DNA of 64,000 nt, taken from NCBI RefSeq assembly GCF_007988805.1, contig NZ_BJUV01000015.1, forward strand, positions 27,020 to 91,019, read 5' to 3'. Numbering within the stretch: the stretch's first letter is position 1; every line of letters starts with the position of its first letter. The notes under the pieces were generated by a model, which ran no database searches, was not told where the DNA came from, and saw only the letters and a program-made list of their open reading frames with translations. Made by a program: the position numbers and the translations under genes. The DNA comes from Frigoribacterium faeni (GTDB taxonomy: Bacteria > Actinomycetota > Actinomycetes > Actinomycetales > Microbacteriaceae). Positions 12,226 to 19,960 of the stretch are shown piece after piece.

Positions 12226-12286
12226 GATCGACTGGTCGGAACATGCTCTTCCCGGCGCCACGAAGAGCATCGTCGGACCACTCGAC
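12226..12286. repeat. Intergenic hairpin repeat, copy 1
   Basis: A 61-bp inverted repeat with arms of about 23 bases. The left arm reads GACTGGTCGGAACATGCTC and the right arm GAGCATCGTCGGACCACTC, with a few mismatches. It sits in the gap between two convergent genes and could act as a bidirectional terminator. It is the most diverged full-length copy of the family at 12.2-20.0 kb. Confidence 0.85.
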
Positions 12287-12359
12287 GGCCAGGGCGGCGA
12301 GGCGGGTCCGCGGGAGACGAGCACCCGAGGGCGCCCGGCTCGGGCGGACCCGCCCGGGA

Positions 12360-13580
12360 TCACGCGCTCGCGTCCTCCGCGGCGGGGCGAGCGGACGCCA
12401 GGACGAGCGACACCGCGAGCAGCACCCCGACGACGCCCGCGACGACGACCAGCGTCGTCGGCGCCCCCGCCGCCTGGATCAGCACGCCCGCTCCGGCGCT
12501 GCCGACCGAGCCGCCGAGGTTGTGCCCGGTGTTCACCCAGGTCGTGGCCGAGTTCTGCCGGTGCTCGCCGCCCGCCGCGTGGGCGGCGACGTACGCGACG
12601 ATCATGATCGGCGAGAAGAACAGCCCCGCGACGGCCAGCACCACGCTGACACCGACGGCCCCGCCGACGACCGCGACGAGCGACGTCACCCCCATCAGCG
12701 CCGCCGCGAGGACGACGAGCTGTCGAGCGGGCGACCCCGGCACCCGCATCGCGCCGAACAGGAGCCCGCCGAGCGCGCTGCCGCCCGCGAACACGCCGAG
12801 CGCGATGCCGACCGCGGCCGGACCGCCCCGGTCCGCGAGCACCACGGGCACCGCGATGCCGATCGTGCCCGAGACCCCGCCGGCGACGACCGCCGGCAGC
12901 AGCAGTCCGACGAAGCGACGGTCGCGCAGCAGCGATCCGCCCCGCCCGCGACGGTGCGGAGCGACGCCGCGCACGCTCATCTCGCCGACGGTCGGCGTGG
13001 CGACGAACGCGAGACCGCCGACCACGACGAGCACGGCGGGCACGAACAGCGCCGCCCCGGGAGCCACGATGGCGAGGGCGAGCCCGGCGAGCGCCGGCCC
13101 GGCCAGGTAGAGCAGCTCCTCAATGACCGCGTCGAAGCTGAGGCCGGTCCGCAGCATCTCGTCGTCGGGCGTGAGCCGCCCCCAGGCGACGCGCATGGTG
13201 GGTCCGAGCGGAGGCGCGCACGCCCCGGCGAGCCCCGCGAGCACGATGAGCAGGGTGCCCGGGGCGCCGAGGAGGGAGGCGGCGGCGATCCCCGCCACCC
13301 CGGCTCCGAACGAGACGATCAGCACGGCGAGCACGGGTCGCGCGCCGTGGCGGTCGATCAGCCAGGCGCGGCCCGGGGCGAGGAGGCTGGCGGTCGCGCC
13401 GTACACGGCGACGGCGGTAGCGGCGAGGGCGATGGATCCGGTGGCCTCGGTGACGGCGTAGAGCAGGGGCAGGAGGACGAGCGCGTACGCGGCGCGGCCG
13501 ACGAGGGCGGCGGAGAAGGTGAGCGGTACGCGGGGTAGAGCGAGCACGTCGAGATGACGTGCGGTCCGGGTGGACGGCAT
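12360..13580 (-). CDS. MFS transporter
   Basis: This 406-residue protein has about twelve hydrophobic segments and short basic loops, as in major facilitator exporters. GRAWLIDRHGARPVL after an early helix is the MFS loop 2-3 signature region. Substrate is unknown; drug or metabolite efflux is likely. The ATG at 13580 is chosen because CTGGAG lies eight bases upstream; an in-frame GTG at 13607 has no such site. The upstream region contains a stem-loop and a tiny leaderless ORF, suggesting control by attenuation. Confidence 0.85.
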   Translation of the reverse strand: MPSTRTARHLDVLALPRVPLTFSAALVGRAAYALVLLPLLYAVTEATGSIALAATAVAVYGATASLLAPGRAWLIDRHGARPVLAVLIVSFGAGVAGIAAASLLGAPGTLLIVLAGLAGACAPPLGPTMRVAWGRLTPDDEMLRTGLSFDAVIEELLYLAGPALAGLALAIVAPGAALFVPAVLVVVGGLAFVATPTVGEMSVRGVAPHRRGRGGSLLRDRRFVGLLLPAVVAGGVSGTIGIAVPVVLADRGGPAAVGIALGVFAGGSALGGLLFGAMRVPGSPARQLVVLAAALMGVTSLVAVVGGAVGVSVVLAVAGLFFSPIMIVAYVAAHAAGGEHRQNSATTWVNTGHNLGGSVGSAGAGVLIQAAGAPTTLVVVAGVVGVLLAVSLVLASARPAAEDASA

Positions 13581-13602
13581 GGCGGATGACTCCAGGGGAA
13601 CG

Positions 13603-13622
13603 AGCACGCCGAGCGGCGTGCT
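13603..13622 (-). promoter_or_regulatory. Stem-loop in the leader of the MFS gene, candidate attenuator
   Basis: Arms AGCACGCC and GGCGTGCT (8 bp, perfect) with a 4-base loop lie between a six-codon ORF and the ribosome-binding site of the MFS gene. The arrangement resembles translation-sensing leaders of actinobacterial efflux genes; the function is inferred. Confidence 0.4.
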
Positions 13623-13670
13623 GATGAATGAGATCGGGTGGTCCGCACCTCGAGGAGGCGCGGATCCCGA

Positions 13671-13691
13671 TCAATCCCCGGCGTTGAGCAT
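13671..13691 (-). CDS. Possible leaderless leader peptide (six residues) before the MFS gene
   Basis: The minus strand reads TAGGCT, six bases, then ATG and six codons (MLNAGD) ending in TGA. The TANNNT-six-ATG spacing equals that of several leaderless genes nearby. If the promoter is real, the transcript would begin at this tiny ORF and carry the stem-loop at 13603-13622 before the exporter gene. No peptide evidence is available. Confidence 0.35.
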   Translation of the reverse strand: MLNAGD

Positions 13692-13697
13692 GCCCGC

Positions 13698-13703
13698 AGC
13701 CTA
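13698..13703 (-). promoter_or_regulatory. Candidate -10 box (TAGGCT) for the MFS leader
   Basis: TAGGCT lies six bases before the ATG of the six-codon ORF on the minus strand, matching the leaderless pattern seen at 13815, 14731, 17572, 20087, 25951 and 27819. Confidence 0.45.
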
Positions 13704-13730
13704 GCGTCGCCTCGCGTCACTCGTGTTGCC

Positions 13731-13796
13731 GAGATCGAGTGGTCCGAAGATGCTCTTCCCGGCGCGACGACGAGCATCTTCGGACCACTCGATCTC
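13731..13796. repeat. Intergenic hairpin repeat, copy 2
   Basis: This is a near-perfect 66-bp palindrome: the left arm GATCGAGTGGTCCGAAGATG and its exact complement on the right. It lies between divergent genes and just upstream of the -10 of the phosphatase gene. It is the best-matched member of the family. Confidence 0.92.
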
Positions 13797-13814
13797 CCGA
13801 GCGGCGCGGGGCCC

Positions 13815-13820
13815 TACGGT
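13815..13820 (+). promoter_or_regulatory. Candidate -10 box (TACGGT), leaderless
   Basis: TACGGT ends six bases before the ATG at 13827, the spacing expected for a transcript that begins at the start codon. Confidence 0.5.
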
Positions 13821-13826
13821 GGAGCG

Positions 13827-14594
13827 ATGGACGACATCGATCTGGCCGGACGACTCGTACGGGAGGCCGCCGGCCTCGCGATCAGGATGCGCGGCGAGGG
13901 TCTCGCCTCCGAGCGCAAGACCTCGAACGCCGACCTGGTGAGCGCCGCCGATCGAGCGGCCGAAGATCAGGTCAGGCGCACGCTGCTCGACGCTCGGCCA
14001 GGCGACGGCCTGCTCGGAGAGGAGGGCGCCTCGACCCAGTCGAGGAACGGCCGTCAGTGGGTCGTCGATCCGATCGACGGCACGTTCAACTTCCTGTCGG
14101 GGCTGGCATCGTGGTGCAGCGCGGTGGCCCTCGAGGTCGACGGCGACCTCGCGCTCGGAGCCGTGCACCGCCCGGCCCTCGACGAGACCTGGCTGGCCGA
14201 CGCCGACGGCACGCGGCTGAACGGCCACCCGGTCGAGCGCCTGGTCGATCGGCCGCTGGCGGAGTGCGGCGTGGCCACGTTCGTGAACGCGTCGGATCTC
14301 GGGGACGCGACGAGCGTGGCCGTGATGGCGCGCCTCCTCGGGTCCTCGGCGACGGTGCGGGTCAGCGGGTCGGGCACCTGCGACCTGGCCGACGTCGCCG
14401 CGGGGCGGATCGGGCTGTGGGTTCAGGCGGACTGCGACGACTGGGACTGGCTGCCCGGGCGGGCGCTCGTCGAGGGCGCCGGCGGCCTCACCGAGGTCCT
14501 GGAGCACCTCGGGCGTCGCTGGCAGATCGCGGGGTCCGCTCGGGCCGTCGGCGAGGCCGTCGCGCGCGTCCGCGAGGTCGAGCGCCCGGGCTGA
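13827..14594 (+). CDS. Inositol monophosphatase family protein
   Basis: This 255-residue protein carries the metal-binding motifs of the lithium-sensitive phosphatase superfamily: GEE (residues 64-66), DPIDGTFNF (Asp81, Asp84) and a late WDWLPGRALVEGAGG segment. Candidate substrates include inositol phosphates, histidinol phosphate and related sugar phosphates, so the exact reaction is open. The ATG at 13827 is preceded by a leaderless-type -10 box. It stands alone, with hairpin repeats on both sides. Confidence 0.88.
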   Translation: MDDIDLAGRLVREAAGLAIRMRGEGLASERKTSNADLVSAADRAAEDQVRRTLLDARPGDGLLGEEGASTQSRNGRQWVVDPIDGTFNFLSGLASWCSAVALEVDGDLALGAVHRPALDETWLADADGTRLNGHPVERLVDRPLAECGVATFVNASDLGDATSVAVMARLLGSSATVRVSGSGTCDLADVAAGRIGLWVQADCDDWDWLPGRALVEGAGGLTEVLEHLGRRWQIAGSARAVGEAVARVREVERPG

Positions 14595-14623
14595 GCGTCG
14601 TCGCGCGTCCCTCGCATCGCGGA

Positions 14624-14685
14624 GATCGAGTGGTCCGAAGATGCTCCTCCCGGCACAACGAAGAGCATCTTCGGACCACTCGATC
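14624..14685. repeat. Intergenic hairpin repeat, copy 3
   Basis: A 62-bp inverted repeat with arms GATCGAGTGGTCCGAAGATG and the exact complement, between two tandem rightward genes. Confidence 0.9.
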
Positions 14686-14730
14686 CCGCGGACGGGCTCG
14701 CGTTCGGGAGCTCGAGGTGTCCGGCGCCCG

Positions 14731-14736
14731 TAGGCT
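14731..14736 (+). promoter_or_regulatory. Candidate -10 box (TAGGCT), leaderless
   Basis: TAGGCT is followed by exactly six bases and the GTG start at 14743. Confidence 0.5.
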
Positions 14737-14742
14737 CGTGGG

Positions 14743-15174
14743 GTGGAAATCACTCTTCGTCCGAGCACCGCCGACGATCTCGACTGGCTGCTCGAACTGC
14801 GGGCGGACGTCATGCGCGACGACCTCACGCGTCTCGGCGTCTACGACGAGGTGCGGGTGCGCCAGCGCATGCGCGACGCCTACGATCCGGCGTGCACCCG
14901 GGTGATCGTGGTCGACGGTCGCGATGTCGGGTCGATCGCCGTGCGTCCCACCGAGGAGGCGCGCTGGATCGAGCACTTCTACCTCGCCCGGGCGCTCCAG
15001 GGCCGACGCGTCGGCGAGCACGTGCTGCGCTCGGTGCTCGCCGAGCCGGGGGCGGCGCCGTTCCGCCTGAACGTGCTGGTCGGCAGCGCGGCGCGTCGTC
15101 TCTACGAGCGGCACGGGTTCGTGCTCGACACCGAGGACGCCGTCGACGTCTTCATGACCCGCCGCGACCCCTGA
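14743..15174 (+). CDS. GNAT family N-acetyltransferase
   Basis: This 143-residue protein begins ITLRPSTADDLDWLLELR, the typical start of a GNAT domain. It has an acetyl-CoA-loop-like segment (ARALQGRRVGEHVLRSVL) and ends with ARRLYERHGFVL, the common beta-5/alpha-4 signature. The acceptor substrate cannot be predicted. The GTG start is set by the leaderless -10 spacing. Confidence 0.85.
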   Translation: MEITLRPSTADDLDWLLELRADVMRDDLTRLGVYDEVRVRQRMRDAYDPACTRVIVVDGRDVGSIAVRPTEEARWIEHFYLARALQGRRVGEHVLRSVLAEPGAAPFRLNVLVGSAARRLYERHGFVLDTEDAVDVFMTRRDP

Positions 15175-15194
15175 CTCCCGACCGCGACGGGCGC

Positions 15195-15256
15195 GATCGA
15201 CTGGTCCGAAGATGCTCTTCCGACGCGTCTGACGAGCATCTTCCGACCAGTCGATC
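15195..15256. repeat. Intergenic hairpin repeat, copy 4, with paired base changes
   Basis: In this copy the left arm has CGACTGG where most copies have CGAGTGG, and the right arm has the matching change CCAGTCG. It lies between convergent genes. Confidence 0.9.
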
Positions 15257-15278
15257 GGAGTCGACGCGGCGAGACCCG

Positions 15279-15788
15279 TCAGCCGAGGAGGCGCGGGTCG
15301 ACCCGCAGGCTCGTCACCTCCCCGTCGGGTGAGGTCGCCACGAACGTCAGCTCGTCGCCCTCCGGGCGCGCCCAGCTCCACGTCGCGACCCAATCGGTGC
15401 CCGAGCCGCCGACGGAGACGACCCGATCATGGCCATGTCCACCATGCCCGGGGTGCCCGTCGTGGCCGTCCGCCCCGTCGCCCAGCCGGACGTCGACCTC
15501 CGTCATGACGAGCCCCGGCTCCTCCGGCGGGTCGCCCGCGGCATCCCACCCGTCCGTCGCGACGAGGTCGCGCCAGGCCCGACCTGCCGCCCTGAACTCG
15601 GTCGTCAGGCGTTCGGTGAAGGCGTTCGACAAGGCGCGGGCATGCAGCCAGACACGCGCATCGGTGATCTCGACCCGCTCGGCGACCACGACGACCTCGC
15701 CCACCGCCCCGAGGACGTGCGGCGTGTTCAGCACGAACGCCGTGCGCCGCTCGACGTCGGGAGGCGACCAGCTCGGATACTCGTCCAT
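15279..15788 (-). CDS. Uncharacterised protein with His/Gly-rich linker
   Basis: This 169-residue soluble protein is of no family I recognise. An N-terminal half of mixed alpha/beta character is followed by a linker rich in His, Gly and Asp (about residues 113-126, with DGHDGHPGHGGHGHD) and a C-terminal beta-rich half. The linker could bind metal, but this is only a composition argument. A TAGGGT box six bases before the ATG suggests a leaderless transcript. The last codons overlap a copy of the dispersed GC-rich motif. Confidence 0.7.
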   Translation of the reverse strand: MDEYPSWSPPDVERRTAFVLNTPHVLGAVGEVVVVAERVEITDARVWLHARALSNAFTERLTTEFRAAGRAWRDLVATDGWDAAGDPPEEPGLVMTEVDVRLGDGADGHDGHPGHGGHGHDRVVSVGGSGTDWVATWSWARPEGDELTFVATSPDGEVTSLRVDPRLLG

Positions 15789-15794
15789 GCGCCG

Positions 15795-15800
15795 ACCCTA
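15795..15800 (-). promoter_or_regulatory. Candidate -10 box (TAGGGT), leaderless
   Basis: On the minus strand TAGGGT is followed by six bases and the ATG at 15788. Confidence 0.5.
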
Positions 15801-15859
15801 GCGACCCGCGCCTCCTCGGGGACACCGCGAGCACCGCACCCGACCCGCATCGGCGGGGG

Positions 15860-16576
15860 TCACTTGTCGCAGGCGATCCCGTCGCCGTCGCGGTCGAGGT
15901 CGTAGACGTCCGACCCGACCACGGTGACCGGGCCCTCGGTGTAGGCCGGGCCGTTCCCGCTGCCTCCGGCGCAGTCGACGTCCGACGCGATCGGCACGCA
16001 GGCGCCGCTGTAGTTCGTGTCGCAGCCGGAGCCCCCGGCGACGGGAGCCGGGGCGGGTGCCGCGACGGGAGCCGGGGCCACGTACGGCGCCTTCGACCCG
16101 ACGTTGGTCACCTGCTGCACCGGAGGGACGGTGACCGATTCGCCGGCGAGCTCGCGCGCGGACTCGACGCCGTCGGTGTACGTGACGTCCCACGACCGGA
16201 CGAGCGTCCCCGCGCGGCCGGCGACGGTGATCGAGCTGCTTCCGACGTCCATCGTCGGGTCGTCGACCGAGATGGAGTCGAAGGCGACGGCCTCGCTCAC
16301 GTCGACCCGCTCGACGGTGACGACCGGTGTCGGGGTCGGTCTCGCTGTCGGGGTCGGAGCGGCCTTCGGTGTCGCCGTCGCGCGGGGCGACGCGGCCTCG
16401 GTCGTCGCGCCGTCCACGTGGGCCACACCGGCCGCCGTCGAGGTGTCCGGGAGGCTGTCGGCCAGACCGACGGCGGCGACGTTGAGCGGGACTCCCACCA
16501 CGAGCATCGCGCCGGTGAAGCCCACGGCCACGAGCACGCGCCCCTTGTTCGTCAGTCCGTGCCACCAGCGCTTCAT
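15860..16576 (-). CDS. Secreted or membrane-anchored protein with G5-like and Excalibur domains
   Basis: This 238-residue protein has one hydrophobic segment near the N-terminus (about residues 15-35), then a Thr/Pro/Ala-rich spacer. A G5-like domain follows (about residues 95-155, with VTYTDGVESARELAG). A Pro/Ala linker leads to a C-terminal Excalibur calcium-binding motif ending DLDRDGDGIACDK, whose DxDxDG arrangement resembles an EF-hand loop and is accompanied by cysteines. Such proteins face the cell surface; binding to peptidoglycan or sugar is inferred from G5. Confidence 0.85.
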   Translation of the reverse strand: MKRWWHGLTNKGRVLVAVGFTGAMLVVGVPLNVAAVGLADSLPDTSTAAGVAHVDGATTEAASPRATATPKAAPTPTARPTPTPVVTVERVDVSEAVAFDSISVDDPTMDVGSSSITVAGRAGTLVRSWDVTYTDGVESARELAGESVTVPPVQQVTNVGSKAPYVAPAPVAAPAPAPVAGGSGCDTNYSGACVPIASDVDCAGGSGNGPAYTEGPVTVVGSDVYDLDRDGDGIACDK

Positions 16577-16693
16577 CGCGAATCCCCGTCTCGCCCCGTG
16601 ACGTCTTCATAGGGCCCGCACAGCATCGTCGACGGACACGACCCCTGGCAGGCCCCGTTCAGGGGTAGAACGCGACGGGCCCCGCCGACCGTC

Positions 16694-16752
16694 ATCGAGT
16701 GGTCCGAAGATGCTCTTCCCTCGCCCGCGACGAGCATCTTCCGACCACTCGA
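16694..16752. repeat. Intergenic hairpin repeat, copy 5
   Basis: A 59-bp inverted repeat with the consensus left arm and a right arm ending CTTCCGACCACTCGA, giving one C-C mismatch. It lies between two tandem leftward genes. Confidence 0.88.
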
Positions 16753-16815
16753 GCCGGACGACGACGCGAGGGCGGGCGGCTCCCGGCCCGAGGAGGCGCG
16801 GCTCGCCCGGGCCCG

Positions 16816-17367
16816 CTACAAGACCAGCGAGTACCAGCGGTCCGAGTACGGCTCGTCGTTGAAGGGCGCGACGCGTTCGAAGCCGAGCCGTTCGTAGAGG
16901 GCGCACGCCTCTACGAGGTCGGCGCGGGTGTCGAGCCGGAGCGTCCGGATGCCGCGGGCCCGGCAGACCCGCCCCACCTCGGCGATGAGCAGAGTGCCGA
17001 GCCCCTGGGAGCGGAAGGCCGGCAGAGTGAAGACCTTGGTCAGCTCGCCGACGGTCTCGAGGCGGGCGCTCGTCACGGTCCGTCCGCCGACGCCACCGCC
17101 ACCGTCGGCATCGGCGCCAGCGCCATCCCCACCCGCCGAGACGAAGCGCACCCCGGCGCAGGCCGCCGGCCCGTCGCCCGTCAGCGCGACGAGGAGCCGC
17201 CCGCTGTCGCCCTCGAGGTCCTCGAACGGTTCGTCGCGGAGCGCCTGCTCGATCTCCTCGGGCGTGGCCGGGCGACCGTGGTACCTCGACGCCACCTCGA
17301 TCAGATACGCCGTGATGATCTCCTGCGCCGCCGGCTCCCCTGGGCGGACGACCTCGACGCTGTACAT
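16816..17367 (-). CDS. GNAT family N-acetyltransferase
   Basis: This 183-residue protein has the acetyl-CoA-binding segment FRSQGLGTLLIAEVGRVC and the C-terminal ALYERLGFERV signature. A Gly/Ala/Asp-rich insert of about 15 residues (around residues 78-92) sits between the first strands and is unusual for the family. The substrate is unknown. It appears to be transcribed from a short-leader promoter with TAGGGT eight bases before the ATG. Confidence 0.86.
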   Translation of the reverse strand: MYSVEVVRPGEPAAQEIITAYLIEVASRYHGRPATPEEIEQALRDEPFEDLEGDSGRLLVALTGDGPAACAGVRFVSAGGDGAGADADGGGGVGGRTVTSARLETVGELTKVFTLPAFRSQGLGTLLIAEVGRVCRARGIRTLRLDTRADLVEACALYERLGFERVAPFNDEPYSDRWYSLVL

Positions 17368-17375
17368 GAGACGTC

Positions 17376-17381
17376 ACCCTA
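17376..17381 (-). promoter_or_regulatory. Candidate -10 box (TAGGGT)
   Basis: On the minus strand TAGGGT lies eight bases before the ATG at 17367, consistent with a leaderless or near-leaderless transcript. Confidence 0.4.
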
Positions 17382-17394
17382 GGCCCCGCTCGCC

Positions 17395-17454
17395 ATCGAG
17401 TGGTCGGAAGATGCTCTTCCCGGGCTCGCGACGAGCATCTTCCGACCACTCGAT
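17395..17454. repeat. Intergenic hairpin repeat, copy 6, with paired base changes
   Basis: The left arm reads GTCGGAAG and the right arm CTTCCGAC, where copy 2 has GTCCGAAG and CTTCGGAC. The two changes compensate each other. It lies between divergent genes. Confidence 0.9.
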
Positions 17455-17571
17455 GCCGTCGAGCGAGCGAGAGTCGAGCGAGGGACGTCGAGCGAGAGCA
17501 CGCCGGGCGAGGTGGTGTCGACGGGAGGGCGCGGGTGACGTCGACCCGCGCCTCCTCGACGGGGGTCCCGT

Positions 17572-17577
17572 TAAGCT
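17572..17577 (+). promoter_or_regulatory. Candidate -10 box (TAAGCT), leaderless
   Basis: TAAGCT is followed by six bases and the ATG at 17584. Confidence 0.5.
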
Positions 17578-17583
17578 GCACGC

Positions 17584-18783
17584 ATGGCGCGGATCCGGGC
17601 GGTGGGGTTCGATCTCGACGGCACCCTCTTCGATCACCGGGGGTCGGCGCGGGCCGGGGTCGACGCGTTCGTCGCGTCGCTCGGCGTCGCGCCGTCGGAC
17701 GCCGTCCGCGAGGCCTGGTCGGCAGCCGAGCGCGAGCAGTTCGAGCACTGGCGTGCGGGGCGGATCGGCTTCGCCGAGCAGCGCCGGCGCCGCCTGCGGC
17801 AGGTCCTCCCCGGTCTCGGCGTGTCCACCCCCACCGACGACGCCGGGCTCGACGCCCTCTTCGAGCGCTACCTCGACGCCTACCGCGGGGCCTGGCGGGC
17901 GTTCTCCGACAGCGCCGACGAACTCCGGCGTCTGCGGCACGACGGCTACCGGCTGGGCATCCTGACGAACGGCACGGACGAGCAGCAGCGCGACAAGCTC
18001 CACGTGATCGGCCTGACCGACCTCGTCGACGTGATCTGCACCTCCGAGAGGATCGGCGTGGCCAAGCCCGATGCGCGGGCGTTCCACCACCTCGCGGGCG
18101 AGCTCGGCGTCGAGCCGTCCGAGTGCCTCTTCGCCGGCGACGACGCCGAGCACGACGTCGCGGGGGCTCGGGCGGCCCGGATGTCGGCGGTGCTCGTCGA
18201 CCGAGGCGCCGACGACGGTGAGCACGCTCTGGCGGGAGCGCTCGCGTCGATGCTCCGACCGGCCGGCGCGCGACCGTCGCGAGGCAGGACGACGGCACGA
18301 CGGTCACCCGCGCCCCGCACCTCCCTCGCGCCGGCTCGACCCGCGGACGAGCGGGACGTCCGCGCGTTCCTCACCGAGGCCGATCTCACCCTCGCCGGCC
18401 TCGACGCGCCGGGCCTGCGCCTCTGGCTCGAGCGCGACAGCGCCGGCGCCGTCGTCGGCAGCACCGGCTTCGAACTCAGCGCCGACGGCGAGCACGCTCT
18501 CGTCCGCAGCGTCGCCGTCGCACCGAACCTCCGAGCCGACGGAGCCGGCACCAGCCTGGCGACCCACGCGCTCGCCGAGGCCGCTGCTGCAGGAGCTGAG
18601 CGCGCCTGGCTCTTCTCTCGTCGCTCGGGGCCGTTCTGGCAGAAGCTCGGCTTCGTCCCCGCGGATCGCGACGCCCTCGCCGGAGCGCTCGCCGACACGC
18701 ACCAGGTCCAGCTCTTCCGCGCCACCGGCCAGCTCGCCCGCGAGGTCGCCTGGACGCGCCCCCTCGCCGATCTGCGCCCCTGA
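17584..18783 (+). CDS. HAD-family hydrolase fused to a GNAT acetyltransferase (ArsN2-like)
   Basis: This 399-residue protein has two domains. Residues 1-225 form a HAD hydrolase: motif I GFDLDGTLFD (Asp10 nucleophile, Asp12), motif II ILTNGT, motif III GVAKPDARAF and motif IV FAGDDAEHD. After a basic, Pro/Arg-rich linker, residues from about 255 form a GNAT domain resembling ArsN2-type proteins, with DVRAFLTEADLTLAGLD near its start and WLFSRRSGPFWQKLGF near the end. No stop or frameshift separates them, so it is one polypeptide as read. The linker and rich GC would tolerate a sequencing indel, so an error joining two genes is possible but needs no assumption here. Substrates are unknown; no other arsenic genes are nearby. 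Confidence 0.85.
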   Translation: MARIRAVGFDLDGTLFDHRGSARAGVDAFVASLGVAPSDAVREAWSAAEREQFEHWRAGRIGFAEQRRRRLRQVLPGLGVSTPTDDAGLDALFERYLDAYRGAWRAFSDSADELRRLRHDGYRLGILTNGTDEQQRDKLHVIGLTDLVDVICTSERIGVAKPDARAFHHLAGELGVEPSECLFAGDDAEHDVAGARAARMSAVLVDRGADDGEHALAGALASMLRPAGARPSRGRTTARRSPAPRTSLAPARPADERDVRAFLTEADLTLAGLDAPGLRLWLERDSAGAVVGSTGFELSADGEHALVRSVAVAPNLRADGAGTSLATHALAEAAAAGAERAWLFSRRSGPFWQKLGFVPADRDALAGALADTHQVQLFRATGQLAREVAWTRPLADLRP

Positions 18784-18856
18784 CCGACCAGCCGAGGAGG
18801 CGCGGGTCGCGCCCCGAGGACGCCCCCGCCCGCTGGCGCTCGCGAGTCGAACCGAC

Positions 18857-19154
18857 ATCGAGTGGTCAGAAGATGCTCTTCCTCGACGCGCGAAGGACAT
18901 TTTTCGACCACTCGATCGGGCCGCGAACCCGCTCGCGGGCTAGACGACATCGAGTGGTCAGAAGATGCTCTTCCTCGACGCGCGAAGGACATCTTTCGAC
19001 CACTCGATCGGGCGAACGATGCTCTTCACGGACGCGCGACGGACATGTTCCGACCACTCGATCGTGCGACGAACCCGCTCGCGGGCTAGACGACATCGAG
19101 TGGTCAGAAGATGCTCTTCACGGACGCGCGAGGGACATCTTCGGACCACTCGAT
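18857..19154. repeat. Tandem cluster of four hairpin repeats (copies 7-10)
   Basis: Copies are at 18857-18916, 18949-19008, 19011-19062 (left arm truncated) and 19095-19154. A longer unit that also includes the flanking segment around CGAACCCGCTCGCGGGCTAG is repeated at 18924 and 19069, so copies have multiplied by tandem duplication. All have TGGTCAGAAG in the left arm. The cluster fills the gap between two convergent genes. Confidence 0.9.
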
Positions 19155-19177
19155 GGGGCCGCGGACCCGCCTGCGGG

Positions 19178-19930
19178 TCAGGGGATCGGGACGACGTCCC
19201 AGACCGCGGAGTACTCGAGGAGGAACACCTGGCGATCGGGATCGGGATCGGGCCGGAAGCTCGAGCTCACGCCGAACGTCATTCCCTTCTCAGAAGGGAG
19301 CTCCGCGCTCGCACCGACCCGCCCCACATCCAGCGGCGAGGCGTTCGGCGCGTCGGCGATCTCCTGCTGCAGCTCCCTCGCGGAGTCCCCCGGCAGACCG
19401 AGCTCGGCGAGCGCCTCCTCGTAGCCGGCCTGGCCCGCCTCGGCTCCCTCGAGGGCCGGAGTGCTGACCCGGAGCGAGTACCGCCGCCCCTCGGGCACCA
19501 GGACCTCGCCCGTCCGCGGGTCGGTGACGCCCTCGGGCGAGTCGTTCAGCTGGAAGACCACATCGTGGGCTCGCAGGTCGACGGTCCGATCTCCGGGCAG
19601 CTCGAACCGCACGGGCCGCCCTCCGCCGCCGTGCGAGCTGTAGCCGCCCACGGCGAAGCTGCTGACCGGATCGTCGCGCTCGGCGATGCCGAACGCCTCG
19701 GCGCTCGGAGGGACGGTGAGATCCCAGACCTCGACCCCGTCCTCGATCGTCATCGCGGTCGGTGGCGGTCCGCTGTGGGTCATGGGGCTGGGGCTCCGCT
19801 CCGAGGCGGGGGTGCATCCCGCGAGCAGGCCCGCGGTCGTCGCCACCAGCACGGCGGCGATCCCCCGCCGGACCGAGCGCCTCATCACCCGCGTCGTCGC
19901 ACGCCTCCGACCCCCGGCGAACACCGTCAT
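19178..19930 (-). CDS. Uncharacterised lipoprotein
   Basis: This 250-residue protein has an Arg-rich N-terminus, a hydrophobic stretch and a lipobox LAGC (Cys39), so it should be membrane-anchored outside the cell. The mature domain is mostly beta and has no recognised fold; segments include VWDLTVPPSAEAFG and the C-terminus VWDVVPIP. The ATG at 19930 has GGGAGG just upstream; an internal ATG about 15 codons later is an alternative. A decayed homologue of its C-terminal third lies at 46.6-46.9 kb. Confidence 0.78.
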   Translation of the reverse strand: MTVFAGGRRRATTRVMRRSVRRGIAAVLVATTAGLLAGCTPASERSPSPMTHSGPPPTAMTIEDGVEVWDLTVPPSAEAFGIAERDDPVSSFAVGGYSSHGGGGRPVRFELPGDRTVDLRAHDVVFQLNDSPEGVTDPRTGEVLVPEGRRYSLRVSTPALEGAEAGQAGYEEALAELGLPGDSARELQQEIADAPNASPLDVGRVGASAELPSEKGMTFGVSSSFRPDPDPDRQVFLLEYSAVWDVVPIP

Positions 19931-19960
19931 GCGAACCTCCCCCTCGTCAGCCCCGCGAGC

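Noticed and set aside
13701..14905. Open frames through the hairpin repeats giving peptides such as VVRRCSSR and EEHLRTTRS in several places.
   Set aside because: They are translations of the palindromes themselves and have no start signals.
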